The notes under the pieces are model-generated. The model did not search any database. It worked only from the letters and a program-made list of their open reading frames with translations, and was not told where the DNA came from. 28,680 bases of DNA from a virus. The stretch is taken from positions 1 to 28,680 of the IMG/VR virus record IMGVR_UViG_3300034980_000803; one strand, written 5' to 3'. Position 1 is the first letter of the stretch. Every line of letters begins with the position of its first letter. Both the position numbers and the translations under genes were made by a program. Positions 12,776 through 20,842 of the stretch are shown in pieces.

Positions 12776-14253
12776 GCGGGCGTTACATGTCCATCGGCCG
12801 CTCGGGAATCTTGGTGCCCGAGCGGATCAAGGCCAGCTACGAAGGCGCCGCCGAGGGGCGGCGCTCGTCAGGGTGGGATGCGCCGGATACCGGTGTGAAC
12901 AGCCTGATCATGCCGGCCTTGCGCAACCTGCGTTCTCGCTCGCGCAGTGCGGTGCGCAATGATCCATACGCTGCCAACGTCATCGATAAGCGTGTCAGCA
13001 ACCTGATCGGCACCGGCATTACACCGCATCCACAGCTCGCCGACAAAGAGGTGCGCAAGGCGATGCAGGTCCTGTGGGAGGACTGGGTAGATGAGGCTGA
13101 TGCTGATCAGCTCACGGATTTCTACGGCCTGCAGGCCTTGGTGGCCCGAACGGTCGAGCAGTCGGGCGAATGCTTCGTTCGCTTGCGTCCGCGCCGGTTG
13201 GAGGATGGCTACGCCGTGCCGCTGCAGCTGCAATGCCTGGCCCCAGAGTTCGTCCCGCACGACAAGTTCGAGGTGACCCGCTTCGGCAATGTCATCCGCG
13301 CAGGGATCGAGTTCAACGGCATGGGGCGGCGGGTGGCGTACTGGTGCTATCGCGTCCACCCCAGCGACAAGTCCTCGCTGAATGTCGGCTACAACCAGTT
13401 GGTACGTGTCCCCGCCGAGCAGATGCTCCACATCTTCGAGCCACTGGAGCCGGGGCAGCTGCGCGGTGTGCCGCGCCTCGCGCCCGTCCTGAAGCGCTTG
13501 CGCAGCCTGGACAACTTCGATGATGCGGTGTTGTTCCGGCAGGAAGTGGCCAACCTGTTCGCAGGTTTCGTGCGAAAGCCAGCGCCGGATGGTCGGCCAC
13601 AGCTTGATCCTATAACCGGGGCGGCCGTCGACCTCGACCGGGATGGGTTCACGCCAATGGTGGGTTTGGAGCCCGGCACGGTGCAGGAGCTGGGGGCAGG
13701 CGAGGAGATCGAATTCTCCGATCCGCCGGACGCAGGCAACAACTACCGCGACTTCATGCGGCAGCAACTGATAGCTGCTGCTGCCGGTACCGGCTTGCCC
13801 TACGAGCTGATGACCGGCGATATGCAAGGCGTGAACGACCGGGCGATCCGCGTGGTGCTGAACGAGTTTCGACGCCGGCTGGAGCAGCTCCAGTTCCAGG
13901 TCTACGTCCACCAGTTGTGCCGTCCTGTGCGGAAAGCTTGGTTAGACATGGCTGTGCTGGCCGGGGCGCTCGACCTGCCGGACTACTCGCAGCGGCGCCG
14001 CGAATACCAGCGCACCCGCTGGGTGCCCCAAGGCTGGGCCTACATCCATCCCGTTCAAGACGTCCAGTCCCGGCAGATGGAAATCGCGGCTGGATTCACC
14101 ACTCGCAGCGAGACCTGCTTGCGCAACGGTACGGATGCCGAAGTGGTGGACGAAGAGAACGCCGCCGATCTCGCCAGGGCGAAGGTCCTGGGTATCAAGT
14201 ACAGCACTTTGTCGGCGGTCGATGACGATCCCGACGAAAAGGAGAAAACATGA
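12772..14253 (+). CDS. Portal protein (lambda gpB family)
   Basis: The 493-aa portal, which forms the dodecameric ring at the head vertex through which DNA passes and where the terminase docks. The sequence has the family features RNDPYAANVIDKRVSNLIGTGITPHP (about 60-85), the basic stretch FVRLRPRRLEDGYAVPLQLQCL, HIFEPLEPGQLRGVPRLAPVLKRLR and the long stem/clip part ending NDRAIRVVLNEFRRRLEQLQF. The C-terminal tail is acidic. It overlaps both neighbours through ATGA junctions, so translation is coupled with the gpW-like and protease genes. Confidence 0.94.
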   Translation: MSGRYMSIGRSGILVPERIKASYEGAAEGRRSSGWDAPDTGVNSLIMPALRNLRSRSRSAVRNDPYAANVIDKRVSNLIGTGITPHPQLADKEVRKAMQVLWEDWVDEADADQLTDFYGLQALVARTVEQSGECFVRLRPRRLEDGYAVPLQLQCLAPEFVPHDKFEVTRFGNVIRAGIEFNGMGRRVAYWCYRVHPSDKSSLNVGYNQLVRVPAEQMLHIFEPLEPGQLRGVPRLAPVLKRLRSLDNFDDAVLFRQEVANLFAGFVRKPAPDGRPQLDPITGAAVDLDRDGFTPMVGLEPGTVQELGAGEEIEFSDPPDAGNNYRDFMRQQLIAAAAGTGLPYELMTGDMQGVNDRAIRVVLNEFRRRLEQLQFQVYVHQLCRPVRKAWLDMAVLAGALDLPDYSQRRREYQRTRWVPQGWAYIHPVQDVQSRQMEIAAGFTTRSETCLRNGTDAEVVDEENAADLARAKVLGIKYSTLSAVDDDPDEKEKT

Positions 14254-15401
14254 CCCCCTTGAAACCCCTCCGTATTTTCAACAAGGCGCCCACGCAGCAG
14301 CCCGAAAACGAACAGCACTGGTACCGGATCAGCGCTGCCACTAAAGTCGAGGGCGCTGCAGACGCTGAGCCAACCCCGATCGAGATCTACATCTATGGCG
14401 AGATCGGTGGCTGGGGCATCACCGCCAATCAGTTCCTCCGCGACCTGAAGGCAGTCGATGACGGTGTCTCACCGGTTCAGGTGGCCTTCAACACCAACGG
14501 TGGCGACCTGTTCGAAGGCGTGGCCATCCACAATGCGCTGCACCGGCTGGGCGAGCGCTGCACCGCCCGTATCGATGCGCTGGCTGCCAGTGCAGGTAGC
14601 GTAGCGGTATGCGGCGCCCACCGGGTGGTGATGGCGTCCAACGCGATCCTAATGATTCACAACCCCTACACCTGGATCGAAGGCGACGCCGAAGAGCTGC
14701 GGCGGGTAGCCGATGTGCTCGACCAAGCCTTCGAGGTGATCATTGCGGCTTACAAGGCAAAATCGCCTGACATCGACGAAGTCGAGCTGCGTCGCCTGGT
14801 CAACGCTGAAAGCTGGCTGACCGCTGAGGAGGCGCTCGCGCTCGGGCTCGTCGATGAGATCGGCTCCGGCGTGCAAGTCCGCGCTTGTCTGGGCAATGGC
14901 GCGGCCATGGCCCGCTATCAGAAAACCCCGCAGGCCTTGCTTGATCAGTTGGCCAGCAAGCCGCCGGCTGAAGACCCACTAAGGCCGCCTGCGCCCACAA
15001 AACCTGAAGTTGCTGACGCAGCGACGCTGGCGCTCATGATCACTCAGGAGTGCGCCAAGGTTGGAATCGGCAACCTGGCTGAAACGCTTATAGCTTCGAC
15101 CAAGCTGATTGACGCTAGCACGGTGCAGGCAGCGCTGAAGAAGGCCAAGGCCGTGCACGGTCTTTGTGTCGCGGCGCGGTTGCCCGAGCTCGCGAAAGAG
15201 TACGTCGCTGCCGGCCTGGACGCTGATGCGGTGCGGGCGCGGCTGTTCGAGAAGATTGTCAGCTCCGGTAAGGGCTTCGAGATCAACAACGCCTTGCCGC
15301 CGGCCGACGATGAGCAGGAGAAGGTCAAGGCGCAGTTACCCAATCCATCCAGCATCTGGGCTGCCCGCCGGCAGGCCGCCAATAAAGGAGCACGACCATG
15401 A
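14250..15401 (+). CDS. Head maturation protease, ClpP-like, with scaffold-like C-terminus
   Basis: A 383-aa protein. Residues about 43-205 have the ClpP/S14 fold: IEIYIYGEIGGWG, FNTNGGDLFEGVAIHNAL, the nucleophile Ser114 in LAASAGSVAV and catalytic His137 in ILMIHNPYTW. WLTAEEALALGLVDEIG follows near 189-204. It would cut the scaffold and other head proteins during prohead maturation. The C-terminal 140 residues are Ala-rich and helical (MITQECAKVGIGNLAETLI ... KEYVAAGLDADAVRARLFEKIV), as expected of a fused scaffold; no separate scaffold gene is seen. In lambda this position holds gene C with the nested scaffold Nu3. It is ATGA-coupled to portal and decoration genes. Confidence 0.88.
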   Translation: MTPLKPLRIFNKAPTQQPENEQHWYRISAATKVEGAADAEPTPIEIYIYGEIGGWGITANQFLRDLKAVDDGVSPVQVAFNTNGGDLFEGVAIHNALHRLGERCTARIDALAASAGSVAVCGAHRVVMASNAILMIHNPYTWIEGDAEELRRVADVLDQAFEVIIAAYKAKSPDIDEVELRRLVNAESWLTAEEALALGLVDEIGSGVQVRACLGNGAAMARYQKTPQALLDQLASKPPAEDPLRPPAPTKPEVADAATLALMITQECAKVGIGNLAETLIASTKLIDASTVQAALKKAKAVHGLCVAARLPELAKEYVAAGLDADAVRARLFEKIVSSGKGFEINNALPPADDEQEKVKAQLPNPSSIWAARRQAANKGARP

Positions 15402-15745
15402 GTAACATCCGCCAGGAGCCGGTGCACGCCGGTGAGTTCCTGCTCTCCGAGGGTGCAGGAAAGATATCCCGCGAAGCCATCAACGTCGCTGCTGGTCCTG
15501 GTCTGGTCGCTGGCCAAGTGCTTGGCCTGGTAACAGCCAGCAGCGAATTCACTGCCTACGACCCCGCTGCAGAAGACGGCAGCGAAAAAGCCGTGTGCAT
15601 TCTCTATGCCTCGCTCGGCGAGTCCGAAACAGTTCGGCGTGGCCGCGCGGTGGTTCGGCTGGCCGAGGTCAGTGAGGCCCTGCTGACCGGCATCGACGCC
15701 GATGCGGAACAGGCATTGGCAGCGCATTTCATCATCCTGCGCTGA
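15398..15745 (+). CDS. Head decoration protein (lambda gpD-like)
   Basis: A 115-aa protein matching the gpD-type decoration family: EPVHAGEFLLSEGAGKISREA at the N-terminus, an Ala/Gly-rich middle (VAAGPGLVAGQVLGLVT), then ASLGESETVRRGRAVVRLAEVSEALLTG. Trimers would bind the expanded shell at three-fold sites and stabilise it against DNA pressure. The start overlaps the protease stop (ATGA). A terminator-like hairpin follows before the major capsid gene, so capsid expression may be tuned separately. Confidence 0.88.
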   Translation: MSNIRQEPVHAGEFLLSEGAGKISREAINVAAGPGLVAGQVLGLVTASSEFTAYDPAAEDGSEKAVCILYASLGESETVRRGRAVVRLAEVSEALLTGIDADAEQALAAHFIILR

Positions 15746-15764
15746 CCCGACTCTCTCTCATCCC

Positions 15765-15785
15765 AACCCCGCCCTGAGCGGGGTT
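15765..15785 (+). terminator. Hairpin between decoration and capsid genes
   Basis: AACCCCGC (15765-15772) and GCGGGGTT (15778-15785) form a perfect 8-bp stem with a CCTGA loop, followed by CTTACTTTTT. It looks like an intrinsic terminator and could partly end transcription, or could protect the 3' end of a processed mRNA just before the capsid gene. Confidence 0.6.
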
Positions 15786-15805
15786 CTTACTTTTTGGAGT
15801 ACCTC

Positions 15806-16801
15806 ATGGCTGAAATTGCCATTTTCCAAGACGACGCGTTCGGCGTTGCAGCACTCACCGCTGCTATTAACGATCAGGAATACGTGCCAGGACGCCTCGC
15901 AGCTCTTGGCCTGTTCCAGGAAGAGGGTGTCGCCACCCTTACCGTGCAGATCGAGAAAGACGGCGACACGCTTGCCCTGGTGCCGGCGGGTGAGCGCGGT
16001 ACCTCTGGTCTGGTGGTGGGTGGTAGCAAGCGCACTCTGATCCCGTTCAACACTGTTCACCTGCCGCAGCGCTTTGCGATCAAGGCAGATGAGATCCAGG
16101 GTATTCGCGCGTTCGGCACGCTGACGGAACTACAGGCCGTACAGGATGTGGTCAACAAGCGTCTGGCCAAGGCGAAACGCCAACTGGATGCCACTCACGA
16201 GTTTCATCGGATGGGGGCAATCAACGGCAAGGTGCTCGATGCAGACGGCTCGTCAGTGCTGTTGGACATCTACAAGGTCTTCGGGGTGTCGCAGCAGAAG
16301 CAGTCGATGGGGCTGAATGACCCGAATGCCAACATTCAGGTGCAGTGCGTGGATGCCCTGGACATGCAAGAAGATGCGCTCGGCAACGTGACCACTACCG
16401 GTGCCCGCGCTTTCTGCGGCAAGACGTTCTGGAAGAAACTTATCGCCCACTCTTCGGTTGTCGATACCTACAAGGGTAGCCAGCAGGCCGCATCGCTTCG
16501 TGGCGACGGGCGTGAAACGTTCGAGTTCGGTGGTATCAGCTGGGAGCGTTACCGGGGCAAGGTAGCGGGTGTTCCGTTCGTCCCTGACGATGAAGCGCGC
16601 CTGGTGCCGGAGGGTGTTTCCGAACTGTTCCTGTCTGTCTACGCGCCGGCAGACTACATGGAAACCGTCAACACCGAAGGCTTGCCGTATTACAGCAAGC
16701 TGGAGGAGATGCCCTTCGGTAAGGGTGTTGCAGGTGAGGCTCAGTCCAACCCGTTGCACATCTGCACGCGTCCCCGTGCAGTTATCCGCCTGACCGCCTG
16801 A
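15806..16801 (+). CDS. Major capsid protein (lambda gpE family)
   Basis: The 331-aa shell protein. It has the family's N-terminal region (IFQDDAFGVAALTAAINDQEYVPGRL), a central IPFNTVHLPQRFAIKADEIQG, and a C-terminal half with GISWERYRGKVAG, LVPEGVSELFLSVYAPADYMETVNT and PLHICTRPRAVIRLTA. The start at 15806 has a GGAG site seven bases upstream; an in-frame TTG four codons earlier is less likely. It follows the decoration gene and a hairpin, and precedes the head-tail joining gene, as in lambda (D-E-FII). It is expected to be the most abundant protein of the virion. Confidence 0.93.
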   Translation: MAEIAIFQDDAFGVAALTAAINDQEYVPGRLAALGLFQEEGVATLTVQIEKDGDTLALVPAGERGTSGLVVGGSKRTLIPFNTVHLPQRFAIKADEIQGIRAFGTLTELQAVQDVVNKRLAKAKRQLDATHEFHRMGAINGKVLDADGSSVLLDIYKVFGVSQQKQSMGLNDPNANIQVQCVDALDMQEDALGNVTTTGARAFCGKTFWKKLIAHSSVVDTYKGSQQAASLRGDGRETFEFGGISWERYRGKVAGVPFVPDDEARLVPEGVSELFLSVYAPADYMETVNTEGLPYYSKLEEMPFGKGVAGEAQSNPLHICTRPRAVIRLTA

Positions 16802-16803
16802 TC

Positions 16804-17118
16804 ATGGGCTTCCGCGACCTGATCGACGACGTGGACGCGGTGGTGTTCGATGTTCTGGGCGATACCGCTCTAATCGAGGGGCGTGAAGTGCTGGGTATGT
16901 TTTCGGCGCCGTGGCTGCAGCCCAAGCTCGGCCAGATCAATACTGGCCTGCGTGAGCCGCACCTGGTCATCCGCGTTGGTGACAACGCGGGTGTCGATAC
17001 GCGGCAGAGTGTGGTGGTCGATCTCCCGCCAGAGGACGGTGGTGGCAACTACATCATCACGCGCATAGAGCCAGGCGGCGACGGCCTGGTAACGCTCGTT
17101 CTGAGGAAAACACCATGA
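16804..17118 (+). CDS. Head-tail joining protein (lambda gpFII-like)
   Basis: A 104-aa protein of the FII/attachment family, which forms the ring that joins the head connector to the tail. The sequence is beta-rich: DDVDAVVFDVLGDTALIEGREV, FSAPWLQPKLG, then HLVIRVGDNAGVDTRQSVVVDLPPEDGGG and GLVTLVLRKT. It is immediately downstream of the major capsid gene, and its stop overlaps the start of the Z-like gene (ATGA). Length and order agree with lambda, although the tail downstream is P2-like. Confidence 0.75.
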   Translation: MGFRDLIDDVDAVVFDVLGDTALIEGREVLGMFSAPWLQPKLGQINTGLREPHLVIRVGDNAGVDTRQSVVVDLPPEDGGGNYIITRIEPGGDGLVTLVLRKTP

Positions 17119-17777
17119 GTGTCGGCAGCTATCACAAGTTGTCAGCCAGTGCAGGGCTGTTGACCCTGCAGATGAGCCCGGAAGACGTCAAAGGCTTCGA
17201 GGACTTTGCCAAGCTGGTACCCAAGGCCATGTCTGCAGCTCAACGACGTGCGATTAACAAAACGCTTCGCTGGCTTCGCGGGCAGGTTGCGCGTGAGGTG
17301 GGGCGGCAAGAGCGTATCGCTATCGCTGCTGTGAGGCAGCGGATTAAGGCTTTCCCGATGGGTAGCAACGGGCAAGGAAAGCTGTGGTTCGGTATCCGAC
17401 CCATCGAAGCCAGTCGCGCTGGTCGTCCTCGGCAAACCCGAACAGGTGTCTCGGTGGCTGGGCGCCGGTACCCGGGGGCGTTCTATCGGCAGGTATACGG
17501 GGGCAGACCGGATATCTGGATTCGCACAGCCAGCAAGCACTTCGATGCTGCCGACTACCCGGAAAGCGAAGTCTCCGGTGGCGGTGGACGGCGGTCCGGC
17601 TGGATTTCCGAGAACGACAGTCGCTTCCCGTTGGCGAAGGCGAAGATCTCGCTCGATGACGTTCGACCTCACTTCGAAGCCTGGACTAACCGCGCTCACG
17701 AACGGTTGAAGGTGGTCCTTGAACAAGAGCTGAACTTTGAACTGCAGAAGTATTTGCGGAGAACAGGCAATGGTTGA
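17115..17777 (+). CDS. Minor tail protein Z-like (tail completion)
   Basis: A 220-aa basic protein of the GPZ family. In lambda, gpZ is a tail completion protein at the end that joins the head. The N-terminal half holds LVPKAMSAAQRRAINKTLRWLRGQVAREVGRQERIAI and VRQRIKA. The middle has GKLWFGIRPIEASRAGRPRQT and RRYPGAFYRQVYGGRPDIWIR, and the C-terminus an amphipathic helix (ERLKVVLEQELNFELQKYL). The gene overlaps both neighbours. Its presence in a phage with a P2-type contractile tail is notable, since P2 uses gpR and gpS for completion. Confidence 0.8.
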   Translation: MSVGSYHKLSASAGLLTLQMSPEDVKGFEDFAKLVPKAMSAAQRRAINKTLRWLRGQVAREVGRQERIAIAAVRQRIKAFPMGSNGQGKLWFGIRPIEASRAGRPRQTRTGVSVAGRRYPGAFYRQVYGGRPDIWIRTASKHFDAADYPESEVSGGGGRRSGWISENDSRFPLAKAKISLDDVRPHFEAWTNRAHERLKVVLEQELNFELQKYLRRTGNG

Positions 17778-18300
17778 TGACCCAATACCTCTCGCTGGGA
17801 TCTACGCGGCGATTGAACAACACATCAGTGCTGCCATCCCCGGGCTCGCCTATGTCGGCACCATGCCGGACGGGATCGAGGTCGTGCCGATGCCAGCGAT
17901 AGTGCTGGAGTTGGCTGGCCTTGAGAGTGCGGACAAGGATCCTGGCACAGGTGAAACTGCCGTCGATGCTCGCTTCGAGGCGCGAGTGATTGTTGGCGTA
18001 GAGGTGCCCAACTGTCTGCATGTGGCCGCTTTCGCTGCGGCCCAGCTGGCGGTCCTGCTACGGATGCAGTCCTGGGGCTTAGCCGTTGAGTTTGCCCAGT
18101 TCGTAAGGGCAGAGCGGGACTGGAGCCGGCCCGAGCTGGATAGTTACGCGGTCTGGGTGGTTGAGTGGACCCAGGTCATCTATCTCGGAGAGGAAGAGTG
18201 GCCGTGGCCACGAGAACCCGGCCCGCTGGTGGTCGCCTTCGATCCTGACAGTGGTCTAGGCAACGAGCATCTCTACCAATCGCCTGAGGCTCTGGAGTGA
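17770..18300 (+). CDS. Putative tail terminator (gpU-like by position)
   Basis: A 176-aa protein. The start at 17770 overlaps the Z-like stop by 8 nt; an upstream in-frame ATG would run further into that gene. The sequence begins IYAAIEQHISAAIPGLAYVGTMPDGI and continues with beta strands (AIVLELAGLESAD ... ARFEARVIVGVEVPN), a helix (HVAAFAAAQLAVLLRMQ), and DSYAVWVVEWTQVIYLGE. This alpha/beta order resembles tail terminators, which cap the tail and stop its growth. In lambda U follows Z, which supports the idea. Similarity is too weak to be sure. Its stop overlaps the GTG start of the spike gene. Confidence 0.5.
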   Translation: MVDDPIPLAGIYAAIEQHISAAIPGLAYVGTMPDGIEVVPMPAIVLELAGLESADKDPGTGETAVDARFEARVIVGVEVPNCLHVAAFAAAQLAVLLRMQSWGLAVEFAQFVRAERDWSRPELDSYAVWVVEWTQVIYLGEEEWPWPREPGPLVVAFDPDSGLGNEHLYQSPEALE

Positions 18301-18899
18301 GTTACGCGAGCGCCGAGCACGACCGGATGCTGGCCTGCGTCGTGATCAAAGGCTATGTGGTAGCGGTCGACCTGGATGCTGGCAAGCTGCGCATGTCGGA
18401 CGGTACCGGCTGGAGCAGTGCCTGGGTGCGCTGGCACTCGTTGGCTGCCGGCAAGGCGCGACACTGGCGTGCACCAAGTCTGGGGGAGCAGGGCGCGCTG
18501 ATCAGTCCTAGCGGTGACCCCGCTCAGGGCACTTTCATTCCCGGCCTGTACGGCAATGCCGGCGAGCGTCCGGACAACCGCGACCATGTCGAGGTGTGGC
18601 GCTTCGATGATGGCGGGTCCCTGGTCTACGACTGGGCGGACAATAGCTACACCATCAAGCTGCCCACCGGCACGGTCAACATCGAGGTCGGCAGCAGCAA
18701 GGCGGTACTGACCGACGACGCGATCACCGCCAAGTCGACGGCGATCGGTGCCGAGGCCGAGAGCATCACGGCCAAGGCAACCATGATCACCCTGCAGGGC
18801 GCCGTGCAGATCGATGGGCCGTTACAAGTAACGGGCGACATCTTCGGCCTCGGGAAGATCATCGACACCACCGGCAACACGCCGAACCACAAGCATTGA
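18297..18899 (+). CDS. Baseplate spike protein (P2 gpV family)
   Basis: The 200-aa central spike that pierces the cell envelope. It starts at GTG overlapping the previous stop. The N-terminal part (about 10-80) is the OB-fold typical of gpV: VIKGYVVAVDLDAGKLRMSDGTGWSSAWVRW and SLGEQGALISPSGDPAQGTFIPGLYG. The rest is a repetitive beta-helix (AVLTDDAITAKSTAIGAEAESITAKATMITLQGAVQIDGPLQVTG). The C-terminal end is NHKH, with His198 and His200 forming the HxH motif that binds iron at the tip of gpV-type spikes. It marks the switch from lambda-like to P2-like genes. Confidence 0.92.
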   Translation: MSYASAEHDRMLACVVIKGYVVAVDLDAGKLRMSDGTGWSSAWVRWHSLAAGKARHWRAPSLGEQGALISPSGDPAQGTFIPGLYGNAGERPDNRDHVEVWRFDDGGSLVYDWADNSYTIKLPTGTVNIEVGSSKAVLTDDAITAKSTAIGAEAESITAKATMITLQGAVQIDGPLQVTGDIFGLGKIIDTTGNTPNHKH

Positions 18900-18906
18900 G
18901 GTTGAT

Positions 18907-19227
18907 ATGGCTGAACAGGACCCGCAGGCCCCGATTAATGGGACCGACCGTCACATGGTCGAAAAAATGGTTGGCTACGGCATCACCGGCTTTGCGGATC
19001 ACTTCCGCATGCTGAGCTACTGGCGTCGGCTGCTGGCGGGTGAGAACGACCCGGAAGAAATCGCTCAAGGCCTGGCCATGGCGCTTATGTCTGGGCGCTA
19101 CATCCCTACGCCGCGCCCGACCCGAGCCCCGGCCATCACCATCAACGTGTCGGGAAACCTCGACCCGGAGGCGCTGGCAAGTGCAATCAAATCGGCGGTT
19201 GAGCAGGCTTTTGCTGGCCATCGCTGA
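18907..19227 (+). CDS. Uncharacterised baseplate-region protein
   Basis: A 106-aa protein with no recognised family. The N-terminal half has a helical pair (DRHMVEKMVGYGITGFADHFRMLSYWRRLL, then DPEEIAQGLAMALMSG). The C-terminal half starts with a Pro/Thr/Arg stretch (IPTPRPTRAPAITINVSGN) and ends in an amphipathic helix LDPEALASAIKSAVEQAFAG. It follows the spike gene by 7 nt and is followed by a terminator. In P2 the spike gene V is directly followed by W, so this gene is inserted relative to P2. A structural or assembly role is possible from position alone. Confidence 0.6.
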   Translation: MAEQDPQAPINGTDRHMVEKMVGYGITGFADHFRMLSYWRRLLAGENDPEEIAQGLAMALMSGRYIPTPRPTRAPAITINVSGNLDPEALASAIKSAVEQAFAGHR

Positions 19228-19250
19228 TCCTGAAACTCAATCCATAAAGG

Positions 19251-19276
19251 CCCGCTTTTGCGGGTTTCGTCTTTTC
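19251..19276 (+). terminator. Terminator after the 106-aa gene
   Basis: CCCGC (19251-19255) and GCGGG (19260-19264) form a 5-bp stem with a TTTT loop, followed by TTTCGTCTTTTC. It lies between two genes that have no P2 counterpart. The stem is short but GC-rich, so activity is likely but may be partial. Confidence 0.6.
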
Positions 19277-19287
19277 TGGAGAGCCTT

Positions 19288-19536
19288 ATGGCAGTCAAGA
19301 GAACAGCTGCGGATGACGCAGCTACGGACGCGGCCGCCTCCGCCGCTGAACCTGTCGCGCCGGCCTGCGTGTCTTTCACTGACAGCGCCTACACCTCGCG
19401 CTCGCTGTTCCTGCAGACCGGCGACGACCTGCGCGAGTTCAAGGTGCTGGCCGGACGCGTGACCGTCCAGGCCGACGACGACGAGGCGCTGGCGTTCCTG
19501 GGCGGTCACGCCGACCTGCAGCGCTTGGACGGCTAA
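19288..19536 (+). CDS. Uncharacterised small protein in the baseplate region
   Basis: An 82-aa protein starting at 19288 with a GGAGAG site upstream; an upstream in-frame start would lie in the terminator. It begins MAVKRTAADDAATDAAASAAEP, an Ala/Asp-rich and probably disordered tail. Then comes a compact domain: FTDSAYTSRSLFLQTGDDLREFKVLAGRVTVQADDDEALAFLGGHADLQRL. The second half resembles small phage structural proteins of unknown fold (strands ending in a helix). It sits 2 nt before the baseplate W gene, so is probably translated with it. No function is assigned. Confidence 0.6.
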   Translation: MAVKRTAADDAATDAAASAAEPVAPACVSFTDSAYTSRSLFLQTGDDLREFKVLAGRVTVQADDDEALAFLGGHADLQRLDG

Positions 19537-19538
19537 CC

Positions 19539-19865
19539 ATGATTGGCGTGGACCGGCGAACCGGCCAGCCACTTTCGGGCCTCGATCACCTGAAACAGTC
19601 GATTGAGGACATTTTGACCACGCCCTTGGGTACCCGGCGCATGCGGCCGGAGTACGGCAGCAACCTGCGCCGCTTCGTCGATATGCCGGTTAACGAGGGC
19701 TGGAAAAGCGCCGTGCAGGCCGAGGTCGCGCGCGCCTTGGGCCTTTGGGAGCCGCGCATTCGTCTGGAGCGGGTCCAGGTCGTTTCAATCGTCGGCGGCC
19801 AGATCGGCCTGCTGCTGACCGGGCAGTACCTGGGCAACGCTGCTGTCGTGGAGGTAACCGCATGA
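19539..19865 (+). CDS. Baseplate wedge protein (P2 gpW / T4 gp25 family)
   Basis: A 108-aa baseplate protein with the gp25 lysozyme-like fold. Family features are DHLKQSIEDILTTPLGTRRMRPEYGSNLRRFVDMPVN, where the PLGTR and RPEYGS motifs are diagnostic. They are followed by LGLWEPRIRLERVQVV. In contractile tails gp25 initiates sheath polymerisation at the baseplate. It is ATGA-coupled to the J gene. It lies in P2 order (W-J-I-H) from here onward. Confidence 0.93.
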   Translation: MIGVDRRTGQPLSGLDHLKQSIEDILTTPLGTRRMRPEYGSNLRRFVDMPVNEGWKSAVQAEVARALGLWEPRIRLERVQVVSIVGGQIGLLLTGQYLGNAAVVEVTA

Positions 19866-20842
19866 TTGACCTTTCTTTGCTCCCGCCGCCCGATGTGGTG
19901 GAAACCCTTGAGTTTGAGGCGATTTATCAGGAAGTGGTGGGCGTTTTCCGCAGCCACATGGGCGACCAGTGGACGGCGCTGCTGGAGTCCGACCCGGTCG
20001 TCAAAATCATGGAGACCATTGCCTACCGCGAGCTGCTGATGCGCGCGCGGGTCAACTCGGCGGCCAAGGCCAGCTTGTTGGCTTATGCCAAGGGTGCCGA
20101 CCTGGACAACCGCGCCGCCGACTACGGTGTGCAGCGGTTGACCATCCGCGCGGCCGATCCTGATGCGGTGCCGCCGGTGGCGGCCGTCATGGAAGACGAC
20201 GAGGCGCTGCGCTACCGCACGCGGCTCTCGCTTGAGGCGCTGTCCGTTGCCGGTAGCCGTGGCGCGTATGAGTACCACGGCCTGACCGCTTCGGCCGAGC
20301 TGGCCAACGTGTCGGTCGATTCGCCCCGCTTTTCCGGGGTGGCGCTCGACGCCGCGGTTAGAGCGTTGCTGCCGGCCGGGGCCATTGTGGTGGTCTGTGA
20401 CTACGACGCCGGGCTGGATAAACCACTGCCCGGCGACGTGTCGCTGGCCATTCTGCCAAGGCTGGATAGCACTTCGCTGCCGGCCCAGCTGGTGGCCACG
20501 GTGCAGGCGGCGCTGTCGGCCGAGAGCGTGCGGCCGGTCACCGACCGACCGCGCGTGCAGGCAGGTGCGCCGACCGACTTCAAGGTGCAGGCCGCCCTGC
20601 ACGTCGAGGCCGGGCCAGATCCGGCGGTAGTCAAAGCGACCGCCCGCAAAGGCCTGGAAGCGGCCATTGCTGAGGCCAGGCGGCTGGAGGGGCAGTTGCC
20701 GCTGTCGGCCATCTACGCGGCATTACACGTAACGGGTATTAGCCAGGTTGACCTGGTGTATCCGACTGCAGGCATTGCGTGTGACAAGCGGCATTACCCC
20801 AACTGTACGTCAATCGAGCTGACCACTGAGGTGGCAACGTGA
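19862..20842 (+). CDS. Baseplate protein J (P2 gpJ family)
   Basis: A 326-aa baseplate wedge component of the gpJ/gp47 family. It has LPPPDVVETLEFEAIYQEVVGVFRSHM near the N-terminus, MRARVNSAAKASLLAYAKGADLDNRAADYGV (about 60-90), EALRYRTRLSLEALSVAGSRGAYEYHGL, and a C-terminal VHVxG-type end (LHVTGISQVDLVYP). It anchors the wedge and helps transmit the signal for contraction. The start overlaps the W stop (ATGA) and its stop overlaps the GTG start of I. An upstream in-frame extension to 19745 is antisense-like overlap and rejected. Confidence 0.93.
   Translation: MIDLSLLPPPDVVETLEFEAIYQEVVGVFRSHMGDQWTALLESDPVVKIMETIAYRELLMRARVNSAAKASLLAYAKGADLDNRAADYGVQRLTIRAADPDAVPPVAAVMEDDEALRYRTRLSLEALSVAGSRGAYEYHGLTASAELANVSVDSPRFSGVALDAAVRALLPAGAIVVVCDYDAGLDKPLPGDVSLAILPRLDSTSLPAQLVATVQAALSAESVRPVTDRPRVQAGAPTDFKVQAALHVEAGPDPAVVKATARKGLEAAIAEARRLEGQLPLSAIYAALHVTGISQVDLVYPTAGIACDKRHYPNCTSIELTTEVAT

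Noticed and set aside
12868-13911. A 347-aa minus-strand frame
   Set aside because: Antisense to the portal gene, no family features.
19586-20602. A 338-aa minus-strand frame
   Set aside because: Antisense to the W and J baseplate genes, no family features.
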